From the NCBI GenBank assembly GCA_964523885.1, contig CAZFYX010000044.1, positions 1-64,000 on the forward strand: a stretch of DNA of 64,000 nt, given 5' to 3'. Below the pieces are notes generated by a model. It was not told the origin of the DNA and searched no databases. It worked only from the letters and a program-made list of their open reading frames with translations. How positions within the stretch are numbered: position 1 is the first letter of the stretch; every line of letters begins with the position of its first letter. Positions 16,332 through 25,427 of this stretch are shown one piece after another. The DNA comes from SHXO01 sp964523885. Lineage in GTDB: Bacteria > Pseudomonadota > Gammaproteobacteria > Burkholderiales > SHXO01. Both the position numbers and the translations under genes were made by a program.

Positions 16332-17741
16332 TCAGAACCGGCGCGGCGGGTTGGCCCGCCATGCGGCAGGACTCGCGGCCGGGGCCAGCGCATCGAGATA
16401 CAGCGAGGGGGCCATATCGTAAGCGTAGGTGTTCAGCCGCCCCAGCAGGTCCTGCACCCGATCGGGGTAAGCGGCGGCCTGGTTCTCGGCTTCCTGCGGG
16501 TCATTGGCGATGTCGTAGAGCTCGATCTTCGCGGGAAGCGCTGCATGCACGATCAGCTTCCACTCCCCCGCCCGGATGGCTGCGGCGAAGTCGTCGGCGT
16601 TGAGCAGGACGTCCTTGCGGGCCGAGCGCTGCCGCTCGGCGATGACCGGCCACGCATCGATTCCATCGAGCGGACGGCTCGCATCGGGCTGCCCGCCGGC
16701 GAGGCGCAGGAGCGTCGCATGCATGTCGATGACGTGCAGGCTGTCGGTGACCACGCTCTTCGCCGCGACATGTCCAGGCCAGTGCAGGATGGCCGGCACG
16801 CGCACGCCGCCTTCGTAGAGGCTGCCCTTGCCTTCGCGCAAGCCGTTGTCGGCTGCCGGATTGCGCACGTCGCCGTCGCCGGTGGCGAAGCGCATCGGGA
16901 TCGCGCCGCCATTGTCGCTGTGGAAGACCAGCAGCGTATCCCCGAGCATCTTGCGCCGAGCGAGCGCGGCCACGATCTCGCCGATGGTCCCGTCCAGCGC
17001 GCTCACGGCTGCGGCATAGTGGCGGCGCGTGTCGTCGGTCAACTCCGGGTAGGCGGCAAGCGCCGCGGGTGGGACGTCCTGGTAGCGCGACGGTGCGTTG
17101 AACGAGACGACGAGGAACAGCGGTGCGGCAGGGTCGTGCTGCTGGATCACCCGGACGGCCTCTGCGCCGAGCAACTGCGTGACGTAGCCGGCTTCGGACA
17201 CTGCCCGCTCCCCGCGGCGCCAGTCGGACTTCGTGCCCTTGCGCAGGAGCGCGTCGCCCGTGCCGGCCAGCGAACCGTAGAACTGATCGAAGCCGCGCCG
17301 CGTCGGCCAGTACTCCGCCTTGACGTGTCCGAGCAGCCATTCGCCCACGAAGGCGGTGCGATAGCCGCTGGCCTTGAGCGCCTGTGCCAGCGTGCGCTCT
17401 TCGGTCGGCAGGCCGTATCCGTTTGCATGGGTGATCGAGAGCGTCTGCAGCCCGTAGCGCATCGGATAGCGCCCGGTCAGCAGGGCCGCGCGGGTCTGGC
17501 TGGAGTAGGGCTGAACGTAGAACGCGTTGAGCACGGTACCGGACTCGGCCAGGCGGTCGAGGTTGGGTGTGCGCAGCGAGCCGCCCCGGAAGCCGGGGTC
17601 GTGCGAGCCGAGGTCGTTCGCGAGCAGGTAGACGACATGAGGGCGGTCGGCTGCGAGCGCGGAGGCGATCGTGGTTGCCAGCGCAAGCAGTACGGCCGCG
17701 CAGACGCGGGCCGCTGCGGCAGCGGATCCGGCGATGCGCAT
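16332..17741 (-). CDS. Sulfatase-family protein with altered active site
   Basis: Predicted 469-aa exported member of the arylsulfatase/alkaline phosphatase superfamily, with signal peptide (residues 1-31). ATG 17741 is set by GGGAGGA just upstream. It resembles arylsulfatase B: TPNLDRLAESG, ALLTGRYPMRYGL, and the metal pair in HSDNGG. Two key sites differ. The formylglycine motif CxPSR reads SSQTR (Ser80-Arg84, no Pro), and the first metal-binding pair DD reads ND (Asn42-Asp43). It may be a non-sulfatase hydrolase or inactive. Convergent with the TRAP protein gene, divergent from the BatA/VWA operon. Confidence 0.8.
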   Translation of the reverse strand: MRIAGSAAAAARVCAAVLLALATTIASALAADRPHVVYLLANDLGSHDPGFRGGSLRTPNLDRLAESGTVLNAFYVQPYSSQTRAALLTGRYPMRYGLQTLSITHANGYGLPTEERTLAQALKASGYRTAFVGEWLLGHVKAEYWPTRRGFDQFYGSLAGTGDALLRKGTKSDWRRGERAVSEAGYVTQLLGAEAVRVIQQHDPAAPLFLVVSFNAPSRYQDVPPAALAAYPELTDDTRRHYAAAVSALDGTIGEIVAALARRKMLGDTLLVFHSDNGGAIPMRFATGDGDVRNPAADNGLREGKGSLYEGGVRVPAILHWPGHVAAKSVVTDSLHVIDMHATLLRLAGGQPDASRPLDGIDAWPVIAERQRSARKDVLLNADDFAAAIRAGEWKLIVHAALPAKIELYDIANDPQEAENQAAAYPDRVQDLLGRLNTYAYDMAPSLYLDALAPAASPAAWRANPPRRF

Positions 17742-17809
17742 CGATGTCCTCCCGATCGAGCAGTGCCTGAGGCCACAATGATACGGGCTCGAGGGTTGGC
17801 CGGCCACGC

Positions 17810-19354
17810 GTGCCGCGCACCATCGCCATGAGCCTCGCAGACCCGGGCCATGCGCCCGACGGGCTGACCCGCTGGCTGCAGGTTGCCGCGCGACGTGAGC
17901 GGCTCCGGCGGCTCGTCACAGACGGTGCATGGGCGGCGGCGGCCCTGCTGCTGATCGGCGCGGCTTACCTCGCCCTGGCCAGGACGATCGGCTCGGCGGT
18001 GGTGCTCGCCGCGCTGCTTCCCCTGTTCGTGCTCGCGGCGGGAGCGGTGCTCATCACCCTGGCCCTGCGGTGCTTCCGCCGGATCGATCTGGCCCGCATC
18101 GCCGCGGCGGCCGACGCCCGTGCGATGCTGCACGACGACCTGCTCAGCGCCCTCACCCTTGGCGAGGCAGCCGGCCGGGACGGGTTCGTCGACCTGCACT
18201 TGCGGCGCGCCGAACGAGTCGCGGAGCGACTGGATCCGATGGTCGTCTTTCCGCTCGCCGTGCCGCGCCGGGCCCTGCTCGTGGCTGCCATGGCGGTCGC
18301 GATCGCGCTCGCGGCTGCTGCCGTGCCGGGTCGGGAGCGGCCGGCAGGGCAAGTGTCGGGTGCAACGCCAACTTCAACGGCTGCCGCACCCGGTGCAGCG
18401 GGTGCATCCGGTGCCGACGATATGGGTCAGGCCACGCCGGAAGGCGGAAAGCACAGCGCAGCGGCACTCTGGAAGCAGGTCGAGGCGCTTGCGAGCGCGC
18501 TGGATGGCTCCGGCAGCGGGCAGTCGCTCGCGCAGGCCATCGCAACGCGCGATGCGCGTGCCGCGGCGCGTGCGCTCGAGCCTCTGCAGGAGAAACAGCC
18601 GCCGGTTGCGGGGGAGCAGCAACGCCGGGAGGCGCCCGACGAACAGGTGTCGGCGGAACTCGCCAAGGGCATCCTCGAGCGTCTCTCCGAGTTGATCAAG
18701 GCCGAGGAAGGCGCTGCGGGTGGCCGCCCGGCTGCGGCGCCGAGCGAGGGGACGACGGCGCGCCTGGACAGCGAGTTGCGAGCGGAGCAGGAGGACGCGC
18801 AGCGCGCCGCGCCGCGGCAACAGAGTGCCGGCGAAGATGCGCTGAACACGCTGATGCGCGGCCTGTCGCGCAGCAGCTCCGGGGGACGCGACATGGTCCA
18901 CGGCGAGGCCGACAGCGCGGAGGGCGCCGGCCGGGCCAACGTTGGTGGCGGGGCCATGGGTCGCCGGGTCGGCATGAGCACGGGTGGTGCCGGTGAGGGC
19001 GACCAGCCCGGCGCGAACGTCACGCCTCTGCCGGGCGGGGACTCGATCTTCGGCCGGCGCACCGAGCGGCTCGCGGTCCAACTGCGCACGACCAGGATGC
19101 CGGAGGCGCGCAACGACCCCGGCGACGATGCGCAGAGTGAGCAGGGGACCGAGGAGTCCTTCTTCGCAGCCACCCGTGCGCAGGCCGCGCGCACCGGACT
19201 GCAGTCGGTGGCGATGGGGGCGCGCTCAGCCGACGAGGGGGTGAGCAAGGCAGAGCGGCCACCGGTGGAACTGGAGGAGGCCGTGAAGCGCTACACGCTC
19301 GCCCGCCACCGGCGTGAGCCGGCCGCGAGTTCCGACGGTACGGGCGAACACTAG
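17810..19354 (+). CDS. Membrane protein with Ala/Gly-rich domain, first gene of a BatA/VWA operon
   Basis: Predicted 514-aa protein. Two membrane helices lie near residues 38-85 and a third near 142-158. A long low-complexity Ala/Gly/Glu/Gln region follows, with predicted coiled coil (residues about 220-330). It resembles the DUF4175-like proteins that accompany BatA and VWA genes, but I do not recognise a conserved catalytic motif. GTG 17810 is used; ATG 17828 is an alternative. It is followed within 10 bp by the BatA-like gene, so the three genes to 23869 look like one operon. Confidence 0.7.
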   Translation: MPRTIAMSLADPGHAPDGLTRWLQVAARRERLRRLVTDGAWAAAALLLIGAAYLALARTIGSAVVLAALLPLFVLAAGAVLITLALRCFRRIDLARIAAAADARAMLHDDLLSALTLGEAAGRDGFVDLHLRRAERVAERLDPMVVFPLAVPRRALLVAAMAVAIALAAAAVPGRERPAGQVSGATPTSTAAAPGAAGASGADDMGQATPEGGKHSAAALWKQVEALASALDGSGSGQSLAQAIATRDARAAARALEPLQEKQPPVAGEQQRREAPDEQVSAELAKGILERLSELIKAEEGAAGGRPAAAPSEGTTARLDSELRAEQEDAQRAAPRQQSAGEDALNTLMRGLSRSSSGGRDMVHGEADSAEGAGRANVGGGAMGRRVGMSTGGAGEGDQPGANVTPLPGGDSIFGRRTERLAVQLRTTRMPEARNDPGDDAQSEQGTEESFFAATRAQAARTGLQSVAMGARSADEGVSKAERPPVELEEAVKRYTLARHRREPAASSDGTGEH

Positions 19355-19363
19355 CCCGACGCC

Positions 19364-21130
19364 ATGAACCCCTTCCTGGCCTCTGCGCCCTGGATCGGCT
19401 GGCTCCTGCTGGCTTTGGGGAGCGCGTGCGTGGTCGCGCTCTACCGGCTCAAGCCCCGGCCCGTGCCGCGGGCGGTGTCTTCGACCTGGCTGTGGCGCGC
19501 AGCGGCCGAGCGCCTGACGCGCCGGCCTGCCTCCTGGCGCTGGTGGCTGGGGCTGGCGTTGGCCATCGCCATTGCCGGCGCGTTGATCGCCGGCCTGACC
19601 TGGCCGCAGATGCAGGGGCTCGGCGACGGCTCGCGTCGGGTCGTGGTGCTGCTCGAGAACGGCCCCAGCATGGCGGCACGTACCCGTGATGGGCAGACGC
19701 GATGGGAGCACGCCGTGAGGACGGCGCAAGCCGTGATCGCCTCCGCGGGCGGACCGGTGATGCTGGTCGACTGCATGGGGGCGTCGGCTGCGACCCGCTT
19801 CCTGGGCCGCGAGCAGGCGCTCGAGGCGCTGGCGCGGTTCCGGCCGGTAATGAACGGGCAGCCGGTGACATCGCCCCTGCCGGAGGTGCCCGGCACGGAG
19901 CTGCACCTGGTGGGCGACGGGGTATCGACCTGCCCGGCGCCGGCGGGCGCCATCGTGCACTCCGTGTTCGAGCCAGCCGACAACGTCGCGGTCATCCGGC
20001 TGGTCGCACGGCCGCTGCCGGCGGATCCGCTGCGGGTGGACGCGTTCGTGCAGGTCGTCAACGCCTCGGTGGGAGCGAAGAGCGTGCGCCTGACCCTGCG
20101 CGGAGGCGCCCACTACACCGTGTCCCAGGAGCTGCGCCTTGCGGCAGGGGAGCGCGTCGACGCGACGTTCGACGTGTCGGGGTTCCCCGGCGGCGTGCTC
20201 GCGGCCGCAGCCATCACGCAGGGGGATGCATTCCCCGCTGACGACATCGCGTACACCGTCGTCCAGCCGCATCGCATGCGGCGCATCCAGCTCGTCACGC
20301 GGGGAAACGCGGCGCTCGCGGACGCACTGGCCGCGCTGCCCGGCGTACAGCTGCGCGTCGAGGACCCGGCGCGCTATCGCGCCGGCGACGGTGCGGATGC
20401 GTATGTCTTCGATGGGTTCGCCCCGCCCCGTGCGCCGGGTGCACCCGCGTTGCTGTTCCGTCCGCCGCCCGCGGAATGGCTGCCGGCACCCGACCGGCCC
20501 GTCGGCCCGGTGGCGGCCGATGACTGGGACCGGTCCAGCGCCGTCGCTGCAGGCCTGACATGGAGCAGCCTCACCATCCTGCGGGCGGCGCCGTGGTCCC
20601 GGTGGCCGCAGGGCGTGCAACCGCTGGTGAGGATGCACGATGCCGGCTTGGTGTTGGCAGGCCGCGCGAGCGCGCCGTGGATCGCGGTCGGGTTCGCGCC
20701 GGGCGACAGCGACCTGCCCTTGCGGCCCGGCTTCATGGTCTTCCTGGACAGCGCGCTCGACCACCTTCTCGCGGCCGACGCCGTGCACCTGGAGCCGCTC
20801 GGAGCGGTGCGCATCGGAATGAGCGGTGCCGAAGTGCTCGACGGCCAGGGCCGGCGCCTGGAGAGCCGCAGCATCCCCGGGGCGACGCTGTTCACCGCCG
20901 AGCGGCCCGATGTCTACACGGTGCGATCGCCGTCGGGGCGAGCGCTGGTCGCGGCTGCCGTGCTGGATCCGCAACGGGCGGAGATCAACGCCACCCGGTT
21001 TGCGGTGGACAAGGTGCCCGAGCCCGCTTCGCGGGCCCTGCCGCTCGAGCGCTGGACGCTCCTCGTGCTCGGCTGCATCGCGCTGCTGCTGCTCGACTGG
21101 GCCGCTGCGATGCGGCGCATCACGCGTTGA
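19364..21130 (+). CDS. BatA-domain (aerotolerance regulator N-terminal) membrane protein
   Basis: Predicted 588-aa inner-membrane protein. The N-terminus (MNPFLASAPWIGWLLLALGS, then VALYRLKPRPVPRAVSS and a second helix) matches the BatA / aerotolerance-regulator N-terminal double-helix domain. A VWA-like segment follows (RVVVLLENGPSMAART) in which the usual DxSxS reads ENGPS, so metal binding is doubtful. A C-terminal membrane helix lies at about 567-585. Function is probably scaffolding with the downstream VWA protein. Confidence 0.75.
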   Translation: MNPFLASAPWIGWLLLALGSACVVALYRLKPRPVPRAVSSTWLWRAAAERLTRRPASWRWWLGLALAIAIAGALIAGLTWPQMQGLGDGSRRVVVLLENGPSMAARTRDGQTRWEHAVRTAQAVIASAGGPVMLVDCMGASAATRFLGREQALEALARFRPVMNGQPVTSPLPEVPGTELHLVGDGVSTCPAPAGAIVHSVFEPADNVAVIRLVARPLPADPLRVDAFVQVVNASVGAKSVRLTLRGGAHYTVSQELRLAAGERVDATFDVSGFPGGVLAAAAITQGDAFPADDIAYTVVQPHRMRRIQLVTRGNAALADALAALPGVQLRVEDPARYRAGDGADAYVFDGFAPPRAPGAPALLFRPPPAEWLPAPDRPVGPVAADDWDRSSAVAAGLTWSSLTILRAAPWSRWPQGVQPLVRMHDAGLVLAGRASAPWIAVGFAPGDSDLPLRPGFMVFLDSALDHLLAADAVHLEPLGAVRIGMSGAEVLDGQGRRLESRSIPGATLFTAERPDVYTVRSPSGRALVAAAVLDPQRAEINATRFAVDKVPEPASRALPLERWTLLVLGCIALLLLDWAAAMRRITR

Positions 21131-21139
21131 GGCGGTGAC

Positions 21140-23869
21140 GTGAGCTGGCTCCATCCGCAGGGCTTCTGGCTGTTGGCGCTGGTGCCGTTGGTGTGGGGGC
21201 TGGCCTGGCTGTGCCGCAACGACCATGCGCGGTGGCGCCTGGTGGGCGGGGTCCTGCTGCGCACGGCAACGCTGGTGCTGCTGGTGCTAGCGGTGTGCCA
21301 GCCGCGGCTGCTGGAGCGCGACCGCGGGGTGTCGGTGGTGTACGCAGTCGACATCTCCCGCAGCGTGTCGCCGTCCTTCGTGGTCCAGGCGCTCGACTGG
21401 ATCCGCTCGACCACTGCACGCTTCACGCCGGTCGAGGTACGTTATCTCGTCTTCGCGGACCGGCCGCGCTTCGTCGACTCCCTGGATGCGATCCCCGCGC
21501 TCGCGGTATCGGCCGCCGATCGTTCCGATGATCCGGGGGTCATCGCCCAGGGCGCCACCGACGTGGAGCAGGCGTTGATGGCAGCAGCGGCCGCCTCCGC
21601 GAGCGGAACCGAGCGGCGCCTGGTGCTCGTGAGCGATGGAGTACAGACCCGGGGTGACCTGTGGCGGGCGCTGCCGCGCCTGCAGGAAGCAAACGTACGG
21701 GTGTTCACGGTGCCGGCGGCAGTGAATGCCGGTCATGACGCATGGCTTGCCGCGGTCGGCATACCCGAGGGAGCGAGGCGGGAGCAGCCGATCACCGTGC
21801 ATGTCGAGGTGCAGTCGACCGGGTCGACCCCGGCCCAGGTCGAGCTCGCAGTGGGCAACAGGCGCCTGGGCTCCCGGCAGCTGATGCTTCACGAGGGTGC
21901 CAATGGCGTCGACTTCGACACGGTGCTGCGCGAGGCGGGAACCCTCACTCTCAGCGCCACGGTACGTGCGCAGGGCGATCGCTACCCGGCCAACGACACC
22001 CTCGCGCAGAGCGTGCGCGTCGGCCCGCGCCCGCGCGTGCTGTACGTGGAAGGCGTTCCGGAGAGCGCGCGCTATCTGTCGGATGCCCTGGCCGAGCACC
22101 ACATCGATGTCATCGCTGCCGGGCCCGACGCGCTAGCGAGCGGCAGCGTGTCCCTCGCCGGCTTCGATGCGGTGATCCTCAGCGACCTGCCGGCGCAGAG
22201 CGTCGACCCGCGAACTGCTGTTGCGCTGGAGCAGTTCGTGCGCGACCGCGGCGGCGGGCTGATTTTCGCGGCCGGGGAGAGCACCCATGGCCAGGAGGGC
22301 TTCGCCGGGTCGGCGCTGGAGCGCATGCTGCCGGTGCGCTTCGAGGGCAAGCGCAAGCGCCGCGACCTGGACCTGGTGCTCCTGATCGACCGCTCCCACA
22401 GCATGCGCGCGGGCAAGCTGGAGGTGGCCAAGACCGCGGCCCTGTCGACGCTGGACATGCTCGATCCGCGCCATCGGCTGGCGGTCGTGGCGTTCGACAC
22501 CCGCGCCCACCAGGTGGTGCCACTGGCGCCGGTGGGCAACAAGCGGCGCGCCGAGGACCTGATCTCGAGCATGACGGCGCAGGGGCAGACCAGCATCTAC
22601 CCGGCGTTCGCCGAGGCGCAGCGGCTGCTGGCCGGTTCGACGGCCGCCACCAGGCACATCATCCTGCTGTCGGACGGGATCACCATCCAGCCGCCCGCGG
22701 CCGGTCCGGGCGCGCCGACCGCAGCCCAGATCCACGCGATGATCCAGAAGGGCCGCGAGGAGGCGATGCGCCACGACGGCATCCCGGTCCCCAGGGCGGA
22801 AGCGCCCACGGTGATCCCGGAACCGGGAGCGATCGAAGCGCTGGTGGCGGAACTGGCCAGGGCCAAGGTCACCGTCTCGACCATTGCCATCGGTGACAAG
22901 CCGGATGTCGGCTTCATGAGCGACCTCGCGGCGATCGCGGGCGGGCGCAGCTACGTGGCGCGCAACGACGGCGAGGTGCCGGGGCTGTTCGTCAGCGAGA
23001 CCCGGCGGCTGCTGGGCGAATCGATGGTGGAAAGGAACTTTCAGCCTGCGGTCGTCCACCGAACGGGTGCGATCGCGGGCATCGACTTCGAGCGCGGCCC
23101 GCCGCTACGGGGCATGGTGGTCGCCCGGCCCAAGTCCTTCGCCGACGTGGTCCTGCGCGGGCCCGAGCATCGCCCGCTGTTCGTCACGACGCACTACGGC
23201 CTGGGCAGGACGGTCGCATTCCTGTCCGACGTCAAGAACCGCTGGTCCAGCGAGTGGATAGCATGGGAGGGCTACGGCCGCTTCTGGGCCCAGGTCGTGC
23301 GCGAGTGCATCCGGCCTCCGCTGGACGATGCCCTGATGCTGCGGGTGAGCCGGGCCGGCGCGGAGGCCGTGATCGAACTGCGTGCACTCGACAGCGAGCG
23401 CAGGTTCCGCAACGGCCTGTCACCGGTGGTCCGCATGACCGATCCGCTCGGGGCCCACAGCGTCGTGCCGCTGAGCCAGATCGCACCGGGTCAGTATGCG
23501 GGGCGGCGCGCGATCGAGGCGGGGCACGCCGCCCCGTACCGCTTCGAGCTGGACGAAGGTGGGGGCCTCACCCGTGCCGAGGTGCAGGCAGCGGGCGTGC
23601 AACCGCTTTCGTACTCGTGGTCAGACGAGCTGCGTGCGGTGCCGGCGGACGTGGCGACGCTGCGCGAGCTGGGCGCCGCCACCGGCGGTGGACTGGCCGC
23701 GAATGCCGCCGACATCTTCGCACTGCGCGGGGATGGGCCCCGCACCCCGCACCCGCTGTGGCCCTACCTTGTGGCGGCGGCACTGGTCCTGTTCCTCCTC
23801 GATATCGCGTGGCGCCGTGCGCCCCGCCTTCCTGGACGGCGCATCGGGCCCGGGCGGGGCGCTCCCTGA
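21140..23869 (+). CDS. Large membrane protein with two VWA domains and a glutamine-amidotransferase-like domain
   Basis: Predicted 909-aa inner-membrane protein. Domains in order: two N-terminal helices (residues about 7-58), a first VWA-like domain with DISRS, a class I glutamine-amidotransferase-like segment (FDAVILSDLPAQ...GGGLIFAAGESTHG), a second VWA domain with a full MIDAS start (LVLLIDRSHSM), and a C-terminal helix near 875-893. Proteins of this layout occur in MoxR-DUF58-BatA-VWA operons. MoxR and DUF58 genes are missing here. Start is GTG 21140. Role unknown; possibly envelope complex assembly. Confidence 0.8.
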   Translation: MSWLHPQGFWLLALVPLVWGLAWLCRNDHARWRLVGGVLLRTATLVLLVLAVCQPRLLERDRGVSVVYAVDISRSVSPSFVVQALDWIRSTTARFTPVEVRYLVFADRPRFVDSLDAIPALAVSAADRSDDPGVIAQGATDVEQALMAAAAASASGTERRLVLVSDGVQTRGDLWRALPRLQEANVRVFTVPAAVNAGHDAWLAAVGIPEGARREQPITVHVEVQSTGSTPAQVELAVGNRRLGSRQLMLHEGANGVDFDTVLREAGTLTLSATVRAQGDRYPANDTLAQSVRVGPRPRVLYVEGVPESARYLSDALAEHHIDVIAAGPDALASGSVSLAGFDAVILSDLPAQSVDPRTAVALEQFVRDRGGGLIFAAGESTHGQEGFAGSALERMLPVRFEGKRKRRDLDLVLLIDRSHSMRAGKLEVAKTAALSTLDMLDPRHRLAVVAFDTRAHQVVPLAPVGNKRRAEDLISSMTAQGQTSIYPAFAEAQRLLAGSTAATRHIILLSDGITIQPPAAGPGAPTAAQIHAMIQKGREEAMRHDGIPVPRAEAPTVIPEPGAIEALVAELARAKVTVSTIAIGDKPDVGFMSDLAAIAGGRSYVARNDGEVPGLFVSETRRLLGESMVERNFQPAVVHRTGAIAGIDFERGPPLRGMVVARPKSFADVVLRGPEHRPLFVTTHYGLGRTVAFLSDVKNRWSSEWIAWEGYGRFWAQVVRECIRPPLDDALMLRVSRAGAEAVIELRALDSERRFRNGLSPVVRMTDPLGAHSVVPLSQIAPGQYAGRRAIEAGHAAPYRFELDEGGGLTRAEVQAAGVQPLSYSWSDELRAVPADVATLRELGAATGGGLAANAADIFALRGDGPRTPHPLWPYLVAAALVLFLLDIAWRRAPRLPGRRIGPGRGAP

Positions 23870-23967
23870 TGCCACGTGACGAGGACGGCAGGGTGCCACG
23901 AGGCAGGCCGGTGTTCTCGTAGAATTTGCGCTTCAGCGGTTACCGCCCGCCTTCCCCATCGGCCCCG

Positions 23968-24453
23968 ATGAGCGACCTCCCCCCCCTGAGCGAAACTCGC
24001 GACGAGCAGTACATGCGCCGTGCGCTCGAGCTGGCGGAACAGGCCGCTGCGCTCGACGAGGTGCCGGTGGGTGCACTCGTCGTCCTCGATGGCCGCATCA
24101 TCGGCGAGGGCTTCAACGCACCGATCTCGCAGAGTGATCCGACCGCCCATGCCGAGATCCGCGCGCTTCGCGCCGCTGCAGTGGCCTGCGGCAACTATCG
24201 CCTGCCGGGCAGCGTCCTGTACGCCACGCTCGAGCCATGCCCGATGTGCGTAGGCGCGATCCTGCACGCGCGGGTCGGCAGGGTGGTGTTCGGTGCGCCG
24301 GACCCGAAGACCGGAGCCGCCGGCAGCGTCGTCGACCTGTTCGCCAACGACCGCCTGAATCACCACGCGAGGGTGGTCGGCGGCGTGATGTCAGAACAGT
24401 GCGGCGCCCTGCTGCGCCGGTTCTTCCACGAGAAACGGCAGCGCAACGGCTGA
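23968..24453 (+). CDS. tadA: tRNA adenosine(34) deaminase
   Basis: Deaminates A34 to inosine in tRNA-Arg(ACG). The product is 161 aa. Zinc and catalytic residues are all present: His61-Ala-Glu63 (TAHAEIRAL) and Cys91-x2-Cys94 (EPCPMCVGAI). ATG 23968 is chosen because the deaminase fold begins soon after, and the 14 codons upstream in frame are unlike the family. The gene is essential in most bacteria. Confidence 0.95.
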   Translation: MSDLPPLSETRDEQYMRRALELAEQAAALDEVPVGALVVLDGRIIGEGFNAPISQSDPTAHAEIRALRAAAVACGNYRLPGSVLYATLEPCPMCVGAILHARVGRVVFGAPDPKTGAAGSVVDLFANDRLNHHARVVGGVMSEQCGALLRRFFHEKRQRNG

Positions 24454-24611
24454 TCGGAGGCGCGGCGGCCGGGGGGCAAGGTCGACGACCGGAAGCCATG
24501 CGCTCGCTCGGTGCCCCCTGGGCCGCGGATGTGTGCGCATGCACAACCCGGCCTCCATCCGGCAACCCGGGCCTGCCCGGTGGTACTTCCGGTCATCCGA
24601 GACACATGGGG

Positions 24612-24632
24612 TGCACCGCATTGTGCGGTGCA
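24612..24632. promoter_or_regulatory. Perfect palindrome ahead of the SDR gene
   Basis: TGCACCGCA (24612-24620) and TGCGGTGCA (24624-24632) form a perfect 9-bp inverted repeat with a 3-nt centre, 55 bp before the SDR start. It looks like an operator for a dimeric repressor, though an RNA hairpin is also possible. The rest of the 233-bp gap shows no gene. AAAGGAA is the ribosome-binding site of the SDR gene. Confidence 0.5.
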
Positions 24633-24686
24633 AGAGTTTGGTTTACAGTGCGCGCGGTCCGAATTCCGACAACAAAGGAACGCCCA

Positions 24687-25427
24687 ATGCGCCTGGCAGG
24701 CAAGGTTTCCATCATCACCGGCGGAGCCCGCGGGATCGGGCTCGCCACGGCCCTGAAGTTCGCCCGCGAGGGTGCGCTGGTCGCGCTGTGCGACGTCGAG
24801 CAGGCGGGCGTGGACGCCGCCGTGAAGCAGGTGCGCGAGGCCGGCGGCGAAGTGACGGGGTTCGTGGTCGACGTCACCAAGCCGGCCACCATCCGTGCGA
24901 TGGTCGATGCGCTGATGCAGAAGTACGGCCGCATCGACGTGCTGGTGAACAACGCCGGCATCGTCCAGGACGCCCAGCTGCTCAAGATGAGCGAGGTGCA
25001 GTTCGACCGTGTCATCGACGTCAACCTGAAGGGCACCTACAACTGCACCAAGGCGGTTGCCGACATCATGGTGCAGCAGGGGAGCGGGGTGATCCTCAAC
25101 GCATCATCCATCGTCGGCATTTATGGCAACTTTGGCCAGACCAACTACGCGGCCAGCAAGTTCGGTGTGATCGGGATGGTCAAGACCTGGGCGCGCGAGC
25201 TGGGCCGCAAGGGCGTGCGCGCCAATGCGGTGTGCCCGGGCTTCGTAGAGACGCCGATCCTGAGCACCATCCCTGACAAGGTACTCGAGGCGATGAAGGC
25301 GCGCGTGCCGATGGGCCGGCTGGCGAAGCCGGAAGAGATCGCCAACACCTACGCCTTCCTCGCCTCGGACGAGGCGAGCTACATCAACGGCGCGGTGATC
25401 GAGGTCAGCGGCGGCGCGACGATCTAG
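24687..25427 (+). CDS. SDR-family 3-oxoacyl-ACP/CoA reductase-like
   Basis: Classical short-chain dehydrogenase of 246 aa, probably NADPH-dependent reduction of a 3-oxoacyl group. It has the nucleotide motif GGARGIG, NNAG, the catalytic Ser in NASSIVG, YAASK (Tyr-x3-Lys), and the C-terminal GAVIEVSGG. It is FabG-like but sits alone and is not adjacent to other fatty-acid genes. A PhaB-type or other reductase role cannot be excluded. Its stop overlaps that of mtnA by 4 bp on the opposite strand. Confidence 0.85.
   Translation: MRLAGKVSIITGGARGIGLATALKFAREGALVALCDVEQAGVDAAVKQVREAGGEVTGFVVDVTKPATIRAMVDALMQKYGRIDVLVNNAGIVQDAQLLKMSEVQFDRVIDVNLKGTYNCTKAVADIMVQQGSGVILNASSIVGIYGNFGQTNYAASKFGVIGMVKTWARELGRKGVRANAVCPGFVETPILSTIPDKVLEAMKARVPMGRLAKPEEIANTYAFLASDEASYINGAVIEVSGGATI

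Noticed and set aside
24612..24632. Definite PhaR/PhbF operator
   Set aside because: Only partly similar to published TGC/GCA-type sites, and no PHA gene is adjacent, so it is kept as an unnamed palindrome.
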